In this document: in pieces, positions 8,701 to 20,700 of the stretch | How the letters are laid out: every line of letters starts with the position of its first letter | Position numbering within the stretch: position 1 is the first letter of the stretch | NCBI GenBank assembly: GCA_008330645.1 | Contig: VLTN01000017.1 | Location: forward strand, 124,001-188,000 | Direction of reading: 5' to 3' | Origin: Cafeteria roenbergensis | Lineage: Eukaryota > Sar > Bigyra > Bicosoecida > Cafeteriaceae | DNA: 64,000 nt | Notes under the pieces: model-generated | Seen by the model: only the letters and a program-made list of their open reading frames with translations | The model's database searches: none | Told to the model about the DNA's origin: nothing | Translations under genes and position numbers: made by a program

Positions 8701-11700
8701 ACGGCTTGCAAGACGGCGTGGGCAGCCCGGCTTGCAAGCGCAGCTGGCGCTTGCTGTGCCGTGGGGGACGCGCTGGCGGTTGCAGCGTCCTTCCCCGCGG
8801 GATCCGGGCTGCTCAGGGCTCCGTTCGACCCAGACTCGGACTTTGGAGAGCCGGCCTTGCTGGTCTGCTTGGTCCAGAATGGGACCAAGCCCGGCGTCGC
8901 TGGGATGCTGCCGGCGGTATCTTGGACGCTGCTGGACGCGCCGATCCGCCCAGCCCGCGGCCAGAGTGTGAAACTCCTTTCCCCTGCTCCGGGCCAGGTC
9001 ATCAACGAGTCGAGCTGCGCGGGAATGTCGGCCTCGTGTGGCTCAGCTGCCTTGGGGACAGCCACCGCGGGCGCCTCGGTGCAGATCGAGGTTGCCGTGA
9101 CTTCCCTGGCAGGAGACGAGCTGGTGGCCGGACCAAGCTGGCCGATGCGCGCCGTAGTTTGGCGAAGCTTTTCTCCACTGACTCACCGCCACCTCGGAAC
9201 TTCGGCGACTGCGCAGGGTGCGGCATGGCAGGGGATTGAGCTTGCGCTCAACGCCTCCTCTGGCAACTGGGGCGCAGAGTGGACTCCGACCACCGCAGGC
9301 GAGTACACGGTCAGCATTTGGCGGCTCACTGGTGGGCTCTCTCAGCAGCTGTGGCCCGACAGCTCTGGCATCTCCGAGGCAGACGCGCGCCTGGTGGTGG
9401 TGCCAGCAGCAGCGATGAATGGCTCGACGGTTTTTGTGTCGGCAGCCAGTGCGATTCGGCAAGCGGATCCGTTCGGCAACGACATTCCACAGCTTGGCGG
9501 CAACTCTTCGGCGGCGTCTCTTTCCTGCGGCGCACAGACAGGCACTGGCAGCGTGGCAGCGCCCCAGCACGGGCAGTCTGTGGGAGCGTGGCTGGAGGCA
9601 GCAGCCCTTGCAGTCAAGAACAGCAGCCTGTCGTTCGGGGAAAGATGCGCCTTGCATCTTGGTACTGGCAGCCAGGTGCCCTTCCAAGTCTCCGCGCTTC
9701 CAGCTGGACGTGCAGACGCAAACACGTCCAGGCAACTTGCCCGTGGGAGTGTGGAGCTTGTGTCGCTCCAGACCTCATCGCCGCTGCCGCCGCTCTCCGA
9801 CGAGGACTTGCGCCGCAGGTTCGGCGTTGGCAATGTTTCGTCCAGCTCCGCGTTTGGGATGGTGTCGGAGCTATCCTGGGTGACCGTGACGCCAAGCTTG
9901 GAGCACGAGCATAACCGCTCGGAGGCGGCGGTTTTTGAGCAGCATCCCGCGTCACTGGACTGGCCTCGGACAGCCGAGGTCCACGGCGGCTGGAGGGTAC
10001 CAACCGTGCAAGGTTCAGAGCTCGTCCTGCGCGGCTCGCTGGCAGACGTGGCAGCGCTGGCCTGCGAGGCCAGGATGAACGTCTCCAGCGCCAGTTCAGG
10101 CAATTCCTTCTGTCTCGGCACTGCCGACGAGCTGGAGCCCCGATTGCCGGGACTCCACCAGCAAGCCATTCAAATCTCGCGTGCTGGCGGCCCCAATAGC
10201 GATGTGGCGATCCTTTCGGGCCGGCCAGAGTTGGTTTGGTGCCGCGGAGTTTTGCAATCGACTCCCAAGCCGGCCTTCGGCGGAATAGTTGTTGCGGAGC
10301 AGGCCTCCCCAGCGTGCGACGAGGCGGGGACGGGCTCGCTGCCTCTGCCTCAATCCGATCTGCTTGGCCCCGGCGCGCTGGATCTGTGGGGCAGACAATG
10401 GGGCAACGTGTCGACCAATAAAGAGGCCGGGATTTTGCTTCCGTTCATCCCGGGAGCGCCTAGCCCACTTGGGGTGCCGGCGCGGGGATGGGAGGCGGCC
10501 ATGGCAGCCATGGATGCCGCAACTGCCATGCCTGCGCCCGAGCCGGAGGCCAATGTTTCAACCTGGCCCACTGCCGAGCTGAGGCTGTCGGCGAGGAGCG
10601 CCGGAACCTCCAACCTGCTGGGCGCCATTCCCGCGGTGGACATCGATGTGGCGCTGCTGGACGCAAGCGGTCTCCGATTGCAGAACGTGTCGATGGGCTG
10701 GGTGAGCGCCGCGCGCTGCGGCTCCGCCGACGCATGGCTGGCGCTGGCGGGCGCGGGCAGCAACGAGTCCTTCGTGCTGGCGCTGTCGTGCGACGCGCTG
10801 GCTGACATTCGGTGCGTTCCCACCTCGTCTGACTCCGCCAGCGGCGGCTCAACCATGTCCATCCGCTGCACCGACGTGGGCGCGGGCGTCACAGGCCCCG
10901 ACTGCTCCAGCTTGTTCAACCTGACCGCGTCTGTGGTGACGGGCGGGTCCGCAAGCTTTTCCGTTCGCGCATCAGCCACTATCCGAGGCCTCTCTGTGAC
11001 AAGGCCGGCGTGCCATCGCGTCGGGGGCAACTCGAGCCTCCGCCTGAGTGCCGGGTTCGCCAGCGAGCACGGATCGGTGCTTGCAGCCATGTGCACGCCC
11101 GCGCCGGTCTTTCCCCGGACTGCCTCTGCCATGGCATGGTCGCAGGCCCAGACATGCACCGCTTGGCCATCGTCATGCGGCGCTGGCATTTGCTGGTCAG
11201 TGGAGAATTCTGGTGCCGCGGAGCTGCAGCTCGCTGAGCACCACGACTTCGCTGGAATGGTTGAAAGCGGCGCCGGCCTTGACGCAGGGCCACGATCCCA
11301 GCGTTGGAAGGTTCTCACTGTGGACGATGAGCGGGTCATCAACAATCCCGACGCGGCGGCGGAGTGGAACAGCTCGGTCAGCTCCCCCCAAGCAGACTGT
11401 GTCCTCTTCACGAGCTTGGGCACGGCAGCGCCGGTGTGGACCCACCCGTCTGCAAAAGCAGCATCCTCCGACATCCCGATTCTTGCGTCTCTCAAGTGCA
11501 TGCTACCAGGCGCCGGCTCCGCGCCAGTTTTTCTCCGAGTTGACGACGTAGAGAGCCGCGGCCTCCAGCACACTTTCACTGCTGCGCTCGCGTCTCTTTG
11601 TCCAGCAGGCCCTGACGCTTGCATGTTCGTTTTCAAGGCAGGGCAGCTTGTCGCACCGTCTGCAACGGCAGTGTGCGCTTCCGACGTCGCCAGTGTCTCG

Positions 11701-14700
11701 TCCTGCACGTTTGGGATTCGTCCAGACTCCGACTTTTTTCAAAGCCCCTCGGTGCACCCTGCGACTGCAGTGCAGGCCCAAGGACATGCGTTTTATCTCT
11801 CGGTTTCGATGCCTCACGAGTCCGCCCCAGAGGCTATTCAAGTGGTCGCTGCCGGCCCGTCGGCAACCCAGCAAGGGTTCTCCACGACCGTTACATGGAG
11901 CATGAGCCTGTCGAGAACCCAAGGAGCAGGAAGCACCCGTTCTGATTTGACGCATCTCCTTGATGAGGTTTGGGTCGGAACCTCGGAAGCAGGCAGTTTT
12001 GGTGGCATCCGATGTCGCGTGCATGCGTCGGTCAGCACCTCTGGGCTGCCGCCTGCGATTGTGAGCGAGCTGCACGTTCCAGCACAGGCGTTTCAAGGCG
12101 CCTTCGGTTTCAGTGACGAAGTGGCTCAGGATGCCGACCTGCTGGTCCCTCTTGTGCCTGAGACGCTGCTTCGCTCTCCGCGGAACCAGTGGAGCGCTCG
12201 GCACGCCAAGATCGCTACCATGCTGCCAAAGTGGGGATACAAGGGAACTTCGTCCTTGCAGTGCGAGGTGGCTCAATCGTTCTTTGACGCCTCTCCGTCG
12301 GAACCAACGGATGTCCTCTCCATGCTGAGCACTGATTCGACCGCCGCAATGGTGAACGAATGGTCGATCCTCACCGATCCGATAGCACAAGCCCGTTTGC
12401 GTGAGCCTGCGAAACTTCCCAGGATCGTCCTTGCAGCTGGGCCACTCGCGACGTCGATCATGTCCATCAATGGCGCTGACGCTGCAGCGTTTGAGTCCTC
12501 TGTCATAGCGACTGTCCGGGACACCTCCGGCAGGTACCGACGCCCAAGTTTGGAGCCATCCACAATCGGAGCTGCAACGCTCAGAACCCTTGAGCAGGAG
12601 GTTAAGCCAAGGCAACGAGGGGCGATGAGCGCAGTCGTATCGATTGCCGGTGAGCCAGTCCTCGGCTCGCCCAGCACCCTCAACGTTCGCGAGCTGACGA
12701 CTTGGTCTGACTTTGACCTGGCCATCGTTGGACCTGCTCTCTCTGGCATGTCTCCCGCGGCGGAGACCAGCTGGCAAGGCGTTGGGTTTGCCTTGGTCCA
12801 CCTCGACTCCGAAATCAAGCCCTCTCAGCAGCTGCCAACCGACGACGCGTGGGTCTGCATTGAGGCCTTTCGGGCGCCAACAGCCCCGTCTCTGGTGGCG
12901 AATGGCCACCTTGCAGCGTACACAGTGGGTCTGTTGGATCTAATCGATACACCAGTAGGGCAATTCACGGTGCAGACTTTTGTCATCGATGGGTCGGGGC
13001 CAGGCTCTCCAGACTGCGCGACGTCGCCTGTTCTCGCCAGGGGACCGCCTTTGACCATTACGCTGTCAATGGTGCCCTTCTCGCCTTCGCGAAGCAGCAT
13101 TGGCCGAACAGCGTCCTCGGCCATTCGGCGAGGCGACACAGTCGAGCTGCAGCTCACCCTTCGCGACTCGGAGGACCAAGTTGTAGAAATCACCGAGCTG
13201 ACCGGGAAGATACATGTCGAGTGCGGCGACTTCGCGACCGCGCTGGGGAGGGCGGCTGCAACCAGCGCATGTATTGTTGACAAGTCGACGATCCAAGTGC
13301 ACGCCGATAAGGCCATAACGGTCTCGTTGCAAGTTCTCTCGAGCGGCCCAATTTCCGTGTTTGCCTACGTCTTGGGGGCCCTCGTGTCGGGAGCGCCTCT
13401 CGACATCCACGTGGAGCCCGCAGTCTTCTCCACGGGCGCCAGCTTTGCCACGGATGCTGAACTGTCTGACGCAGGACCCAGACGTCTGTCCGATGTGCTC
13501 CCGAGCGGTTCCATTCTCATCGCCCACGAGGCCACTTCGTTCGAGCTGCGAGCCATGAAGTTCACTGAGCGCACCGAGTGGCCCGCCGAAACCCAGTTCC
13601 GCGTCCGCACCTCAGGGGAGGCAGCTACTGCTTGTCAGGTGACCATGCCTTCCTCCGTGGGCGGCGAGCCGCTGGTCAGCATCAACTGCAGTCGCACGGG
13701 CTCCCTGAAGCTCGAGTTTGACGTCCAAGTCGGGGGCCCTCCAGCAGGGTGGGAGCTGCTGGATACCTTCGACCCCGTCGTTGTTGACGGCTGGCCAGCT
13801 CACGCCGCGATTTCTCCGCCGGCAAACGTTGTCAACGGCTTCTGCCGGACCGTGAGCGTGACGTGGCGCCTGCCCTCCCTGGAGGAATACTCGGCCGGCC
13901 TGCCTCGTTGGCTGATGTACTTTGCCGGTGCGCACGTCACAAAGCGATGGTGCGACGCACCCTCGGGAGGTTCCTGCTTTGAGGCGGGAATGGAGGCCAC
14001 GGAGCGAGCATGGCTGCTGCCGTCGAGCGGCGCGGCGGGGGCGGTGGAGACGCAGGCTTGCGCGTTTGGCCCAAATTTGGCAGGCAAGGACGTCTGGCTG
14101 GAGCTCCGCCTGGCAGCCAGCAACTTCACCGATGTGCTCCCCCCTGTCCTCGTGCGCGCGAGCGAGCCGACCCGCATTCGGGCGCAGCCCTTGCCGTTTC
14201 CGCCGAACACCCGTGCCGTGTTCTTCAGCGCTGACCCTGCGGCGGCAGCCATCTCGTGCGGGCCATCCGTTTGGGGCAACAGCACCAGCGCCCCTGCCTC
14301 TTGCGCTCGGCTGCCAGATGGCGCCCCAGGGACCGCTGTGGCTGCCTTGCAGCTGCGAGACCGCCTTGGCAATCAGCTGGAAGTGTTGTCTGCACGTGAA
14401 ATCGTGCGCATGGGCCAGGTCAAGGCGTTCGCCAAGGTCGACCCTGCGGCGGACGCAGTCCCGCTTCAGGTTGCTGCTTGCAACTCCTCGCTCTCCAACA
14501 GCACGTGGCCAGGGCTAGATGCGGCCTGCAAGCTTGGCGCGTCGGTGGCTGTGTTGTGGCCAGCGTCGCTTGGCGCCAGCGACGCCATCATCACAGCCAC
14601 GGTGATGGGCAGGCTGGTGTCTCTCCGCGGCGATGGGAGGCTCTGGCAGCGCACAGCCATCTTACGAGAGGCCACCTCGGAGCGGTCGGTGCTGATGCGC

Positions 14701-17700
14701 CCCGCGAGCGAGCCGACAGTGGCGGCGGGAGAGCTGTTCTGGGTCCAACTTGTGCCGCGCGACCTGCTTGGCTTGCCAGCGCTCCTTCCGGTCATTTCCT
14801 CGGTCGGCTTGCGCCTGGAAGCGACTTTCGCTCGGCGAAGCGACAGTCCGGGCCACAATGTATTCGCCGCGACGGCGTCGCTCGAGTGCGCAAGCGTGGC
14901 ACTGGCTGCTCAGGGAGCAAACTGCGGCGCGTGGCTTTCGGCGCCGATGTCCGGTGGCCGGTTCCGCTTGGCGGCGGCTGCCTTGGTCGAGACCGACGGA
15001 CGAGTCGCTCTTGCGCTGCCACATGGCTTCGGAGCCCCGCCACTGACTGCGGCGTCTCTGGCTGATGCGCAGCAAGTCGACCTCCTCGTGGCGGGCCGAC
15101 GGCAAGACTTGGGCGGCTCTGTGGGTCTGCAGCTCGGCTTCATCGGGGTGTGGAGCCCCCTGAGGCCCACGAGAGGCGAGCGCTGCACGGAGAGCCACTC
15201 TGCCGGCAACCCACTCCAGCTGCCTGCCGCAGAGCCCGTCGTGTATGCAGTCTTCAATGCGTCGGCTGGAGGCGCGCCTGTTTCGGCCTGGTCGGAGCCT
15301 GCGCGGCGGGAGGCAGCTCTCTCCATGGCAAGCCTTGCAAGGACTGACGCGTCTCTTGGCTGCCAAGTGTTGCCAGCGACTCCGACCGAGTGCCGCTGGC
15401 GCCTGCAGGCGTCGCACGGCTTGAGCGAGCCACCTGGCGGAGTCGTCGAGTGCAGCATCCCGATTGGCGCCTGCCCTGCTGGCCACTCCTCAAAGGTGCT
15501 GATCAGGGCTCCAGGTGCATCTCTGCTCGGCCATGCCACTTGCAGCGTGTCGGCAGAGACTGCGGCAGCAGCTCGCCCGGCAGCCAGTCCCCGAGTGTCC
15601 TGGCTCGACGTCAACGCGTCCCTGGTGTCATTCCAGTCAGGATCGACTAGGGCTGTCTCGGTGGAGGCGGGGACACTCACTGACGAGGCTGCGTCCGTCG
15701 TGCTGCTGTCGGACGACGGGCTGCTTGCTGTCGCGCGAGCGCCGCTGGATGCCGTTGCCCGCGCCTCCTCCAACCCGCTCCTGCCGACGTGCACCTGGTG
15801 CCCAAGACTTCCTCCAGCAGACGCCCTGACACTGGCCACGATTGCCCACCGCGACGGCGGCGAGGCTGCTCTTCGTTTGCAGCCCCGGATTCCAGGCGTG
15901 TTCGACGTCGTGGTGGGGTTCGCCCGAGCCCCACCGAGCCCCAACGCAAGCCACCAGCTCTTCCCCTCGCCTGAATGGGCAAGGCTGCGAGTCGAGCCGA
16001 TCGTGAACGGTACTTTTTCTGTCGTGGCAAGCTTGCCCCGCTGCGCTCTGAGCAGCTCTGGGGTGTCCGTTGCCGGGCCTGCGTCGGTCCCCGGCTCACG
16101 CATTGTCCTTGGCGATGAGCTCTCCTTCACCGTTCGCGTCGCCAGCGTCCTTGAAGCGGGCGCCGCTACCGACGTGCTCGGGTGTCGTCTCGAGGACGCG
16201 GGCCCGTTCGACAGGATCGACCTGGCCTCCGCCGCCGCAATCCAGCTTCAGGCCATCAACCAAGAGGGCTCGTGGGTCACGCTGAACACGTCCGACGTGC
16301 ATGTCGAAACGCGACTGCCCGGGTCCGTGTTTGAGGTTTCGGCACGGACGTGCAATGCGCATGCCTGCCTGGAGCGGCTCGTCGGGGTGAAAGCAGGCGC
16401 CGCAGTGCGAATCGTGCTCAGCAACAAGACCACTGCAGTCGCTCTGGCCGCCAAGCCGCTTGGGGCCACGCTCGTCCTGCCGCCCTCCCTGAGCCATTCC
16501 GTCAAGCTGCTTTCCGTTGGCGAGTCGGAACTTGCCCCGCAGGCGAGACCAGGGCTGACGCAGCTGCTTCGCATGCGGGTTCGCGATTCTTCGGGCGCGC
16601 CGTTTGCCTGCGGCGGAGAGTCGGTCCTGAGCGACGTTCGAGTGACAGCGACGGGCCGCCAGTCGATGCTGCCGCAATGCCGCAGCAGCGCTCCTTCTCA
16701 AAAGGGCTGCGCCGGCCCAGCTGTTCTCGCGCGCTGCGCTGTGGACGCCGACGGGCAGACCTCGGCTGAAGTCTGGTTTCCCCTCGCAGCGGGGCCAGAC
16801 GACGACGCCCTGCGCGTCGAGGTTTCGTCCGCCACGCTGAATCAGTCTGCGTCGGCGAGCCTATCTGTCGCACCACAGCTGATTCGGGCCGGAGCGGCCT
16901 TTGCCGGGGTCGCCTCGGCCTCCGCTGTGCGCCTCACCGTGGTGAACGGCACTGTCCCCGCAGCCGGCGAGCTCGCGCAAGTGGCGCTGCATGCAGACGC
17001 ACTTTGCGAGGGTGACGCCGCTGCCCAGCCCGCCGACCCCTGGATCAAGGCGCTGGCGCTCAGCGCGCTTGCCCCGGAGGCTTGGGCATGCACCGCCACG
17101 TCGCAAGCAGACGGCCTGGTCCTGCCCGTGGAGGTTCTGGATGTCGCCGGGCCGACAGGGAACGAGTGCGTCCGTGGCCACAGTCTGGCGCTGATGCGCA
17201 TGCCGTCGCTTGCGCAGGCCTACTCCCTGTCTTGCGCGGTGGGTGGTGTGCTTCTCGAGCATGTTGAGCCGATTATCGTCTCTGCGGGCGTCGCTTCGGC
17301 GGACCACTCGTTCGTTGACGGCTTCAGCGCGCTTTGGCAAGACCTCAGCAGTCACAGCAGCCCGAGGCTGGCGCTCACGGTCCGGGACAGATTCGGCAAC
17401 CCGGCGTTTCTGACGGGCTCCGAGGCGCTAGCTGCAGCGGTCTTCGTCGGGGCCGAGCGATCAGCCATCGCAGTCGCGGTGTCCTCCGGTGCTGCTGGGG
17501 CTGTGACGCTGACTCTCAACTCCTCTGCAGCTCTCCCCGCGCTCACCAGCACAAGCTCGCCCCTTTGGAACGCCGAGCTGCGAGTCGCGATGCACGGAAA
17601 CGTCTCCGTAGCGGCAGTGCCGCTGGTGTCCGGCCCACCCGCTACTTTCGCGGGCGCCAGCAAAGAGCAGCCTGGCGCTCGAGCAGGAAACACTACTGTG

Positions 17701-20700
17701 TTCCAGATCCATGCCCTGTCGGCTGCGGGAGTGAGGGTGCCGCTGCTCGCGTGCGACCAGTTCATTTCGGCTGCGCCAGGTGCGCCCGCTGGCGCAATTG
17801 CGTTCGACTGTTGGCACGACTCCCAAGGCGAGCCGGAGCTTCACGTGCGGGCGTTTGTTGCCGGCACCTGGAACGTCAGTGTCGCTGCTGCTGACTCAAG
17901 CGGTGGCTTTATGCACGTTGGGGCAGTCGAGGCGCTTCCGGCCGCAGCTGACGCGTCGCACTCCAAGTGCGACGTCGCCGGCGTGACCGAGGGCAGCTTT
18001 GCTGTCTCGATTCGTGCGCACGACGCCTTCGCGAACGCAGTCGAGCCTGCCGAGTGGTTCGCGGCCGTGCTTCTGCCGGCCAAGGCTGCCGGCACCCCTG
18101 TGCCTGTGCTGCTTGCCACGTCCGTTCGCGAGGGCGCGCCCACCGCTGCCGGGAGCGTGGCTCTCGACGTGCCCAGCTGGCTTCCGGCCGGAAAGGCTGC
18201 TGTCGCGTGTTTCCTCGGGAGTGCCAGCAGCGCTGCTTCGTGGCGTGCAGTAGCGGCAGGTCCCTCAGGAGCGCTCGTGCTTGAGCTCTCAGCCGACCAG
18301 CTTCCGGCCTCGGCTTCCATCAGTCTCGCGGCGTCGCCTGCGCTCCCCGCGTCGGCGGCGGAAGTGCTGGTCGGCCTGGCCGCGGGCCCTGCGACGCCCA
18401 TCGCTCATCCAGGATCGGCAGTCCGCTCTGGGTGGCTTGCAGACGGCCCCTTGGCGGCGTCCCCGCCCCTGCAGGCTGCAGGCAACGGGTCGAGCTGGCC
18501 ATTCATCCTGGCCGGGCCGTGGGCCTCAGCGCATGCTGCCGGAGTCAGCCGCAAGCTCGCGCTGCTGCAGTCGCCCCCGCCCCGTGTTCGCATCGCGCTG
18601 AGCAGCGGGGGGTCCTCGCGTGCGACGGCCGGCTCGCCCATCCTGGTGGAAGTGACCTCGGGCGACCCAAACTCGGCAGGAGTGCCGTGCGCCGCGCTGC
18701 ACCTCAACGCGTCTGGAAGCGCGCTTGCTCCCGGCCAGCCCGGCTTGTCGTGGGAGCTCGAGGACAAGGCGGGCCGAGTTTGCCACTTCACCGTGACTCC
18801 GTTGCGCCCGGGGGCCTTGCAGCTGGGCGTGTGGGCCCGCAGCAGCGGGGGTTGGGCACGCATGCTTGGCTCGCAGCGCCTTGCGGCCCTGGAGCTGCCC
18901 GTTGAGGAAGGCGTGCCTGCGGCAGCAACGTCGCGCTTGCTTGTGTTCGACGCCGACAGCAATGCTTGGGTCAACGGGTCGTGGAACCCCGCAGCCAGCG
19001 CTGGGATGACCATTTGCGTGCCTGCTGCGAGGGCCATCGGAGTCGTGGCCATTGCCCTCCGGGACAGCAGCGGCAACCGCTTGGGTTGCTCGTCGTCGTC
19101 GGCTGCCCTCGTCCTGGCAGCAGACGCCGAACCGCTCGCGAGCATGGATTCTCTGGGCTGTGTTCCGGGCCCACATGGCGAGCCTGTCCACGCGTTTGCC
19201 GTGTCCGCCTCAGGATTGCATGGACAAGGCCAGGTGTGCGTCGAGGCACCTCTGCCCGACGCGCCTCTGCGAGCGTGCCTTGCTCTGGCCGCCGGAGTCC
19301 ACTGCTCCCCTGAATCTGAATCCAACGCGTCCCAGTCGGTCTCGGCAGCACCCGCGGCAGGAGACTGGCTGCACCGGGCCGTGGCCGCCGCAAGAACGAG
19401 CCAGGTGGCCCTTGTGGCAGCTGCGGGGTTAATGTGGTCGCCGGCGGCAGCGCTGGCGGGACACGAGCGGCAGGCATGTCATTCAGCAGCAGCTGCCGTG
19501 TGCCCGCTGGCGGATGGGGTGCAGCTCTGCGCGCTGGACAAGGATGCCTGCACCCGAGCGCAGGATGCGAGCCATCGCTGGCTCTCGCAGCGAGGGGGCG
19601 GCGCGCCAAGCGGCTTTGCCCTCTCGTACGGGCAGACGTTCCAGAACTCGTCGTCCTGGACGGCCTGCCCTGCGGGGCAAGTGCCTTGCGGCCCCGGCTT
19701 CGGGTGCTCCGAGTCGCCCGAAGGCTGCGGGGACGCAGCCAGCGGAGTTGCCGCCCTGCCCAGGTCCCCTCCTCCATGCGGCACCACGGAGGTGCCTTGC
19801 GCGGACGGAAGCTGCGCGCTAGCCCAGTCTGCCTGCCCCCTCGCGCAAGAGGCGGCAGTGGGCGCTCGCGCTGCGGCTGGGCTGCTCCGTAGTCACGGCA
19901 GCCTGTCCATTGAGTGTGCCGACGGGTCGAGCGAGGAGCGCGAGCGCGACTGCCCGCTGACCGCAGGCACGGCCATGCCCGGCACTCCTGGCCTTGGCTG
20001 GCCCACGGGAATCGACGCAGCGGGGTTCGCGCCGGGCCACGATGCGCTGTGCCCGCCCCAGGCCGCGATCCGCTGCGCCGAATCAGGAGCGTGCGTGAAC
20101 GCGAGCGCTGGTTGCGGACGGGGTCGACTTGCGAGCCAGGCGACAGCCCCTCCCGCATTCGCGTGCGACGACGGGACCTTTGCGAATCGCTTCGATCAAT
20201 GCCCGGTGGCGCCTTCGGGCTGCCCAGGGATCGCCGACATCCGGACGGACGACGGCGCCTGCACTGCAGCTCCAGGCGGCGACGGGCGCCCAGCTCTCCT
20301 CCTTCGCCGTTGTCCGACTGGCGAGCCCGTTCTGTGCGCCGACGGTTCGTGCGCGGCCGATTGGAGCACCTGTCCCGCAAACATGTCGCAGGCCGCTGCC
20401 GCATGGAGCGAAGGCGGATGCCCTGCCACTCGCCCAGTTCGCTGCGCGGTTTCGCCCGGTGTGAGCGTCTGCGCACGGGCCGCTCTGGAGTGCCGCGCAG
20501 CAGCTGCCTCGCTCGGAGGGGTTCCGCCCCACTGGCGGGCCGCTGCGCTGCAGTGCGCAGCTGGGAGCGTCCCGTGCGCGGATGGCACTTGCGGGCAGTC
20601 GCTCCTCGAGTGCGCGATGCGGTCCGCCCAGCGCCCAACTCGCTGGTTGCGCGGAGCAGCTCGCACCGTGCGCTTGTCGTGCCCGCAAGACGCCATGTTC

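Noticed and set aside
6441-9065. 874-codon minus-strand ORF
   Set aside because: Antisense shadow of the giant surface-protein exon. High GC removes stop codons on both strands, and its translation has no recognisable domain.
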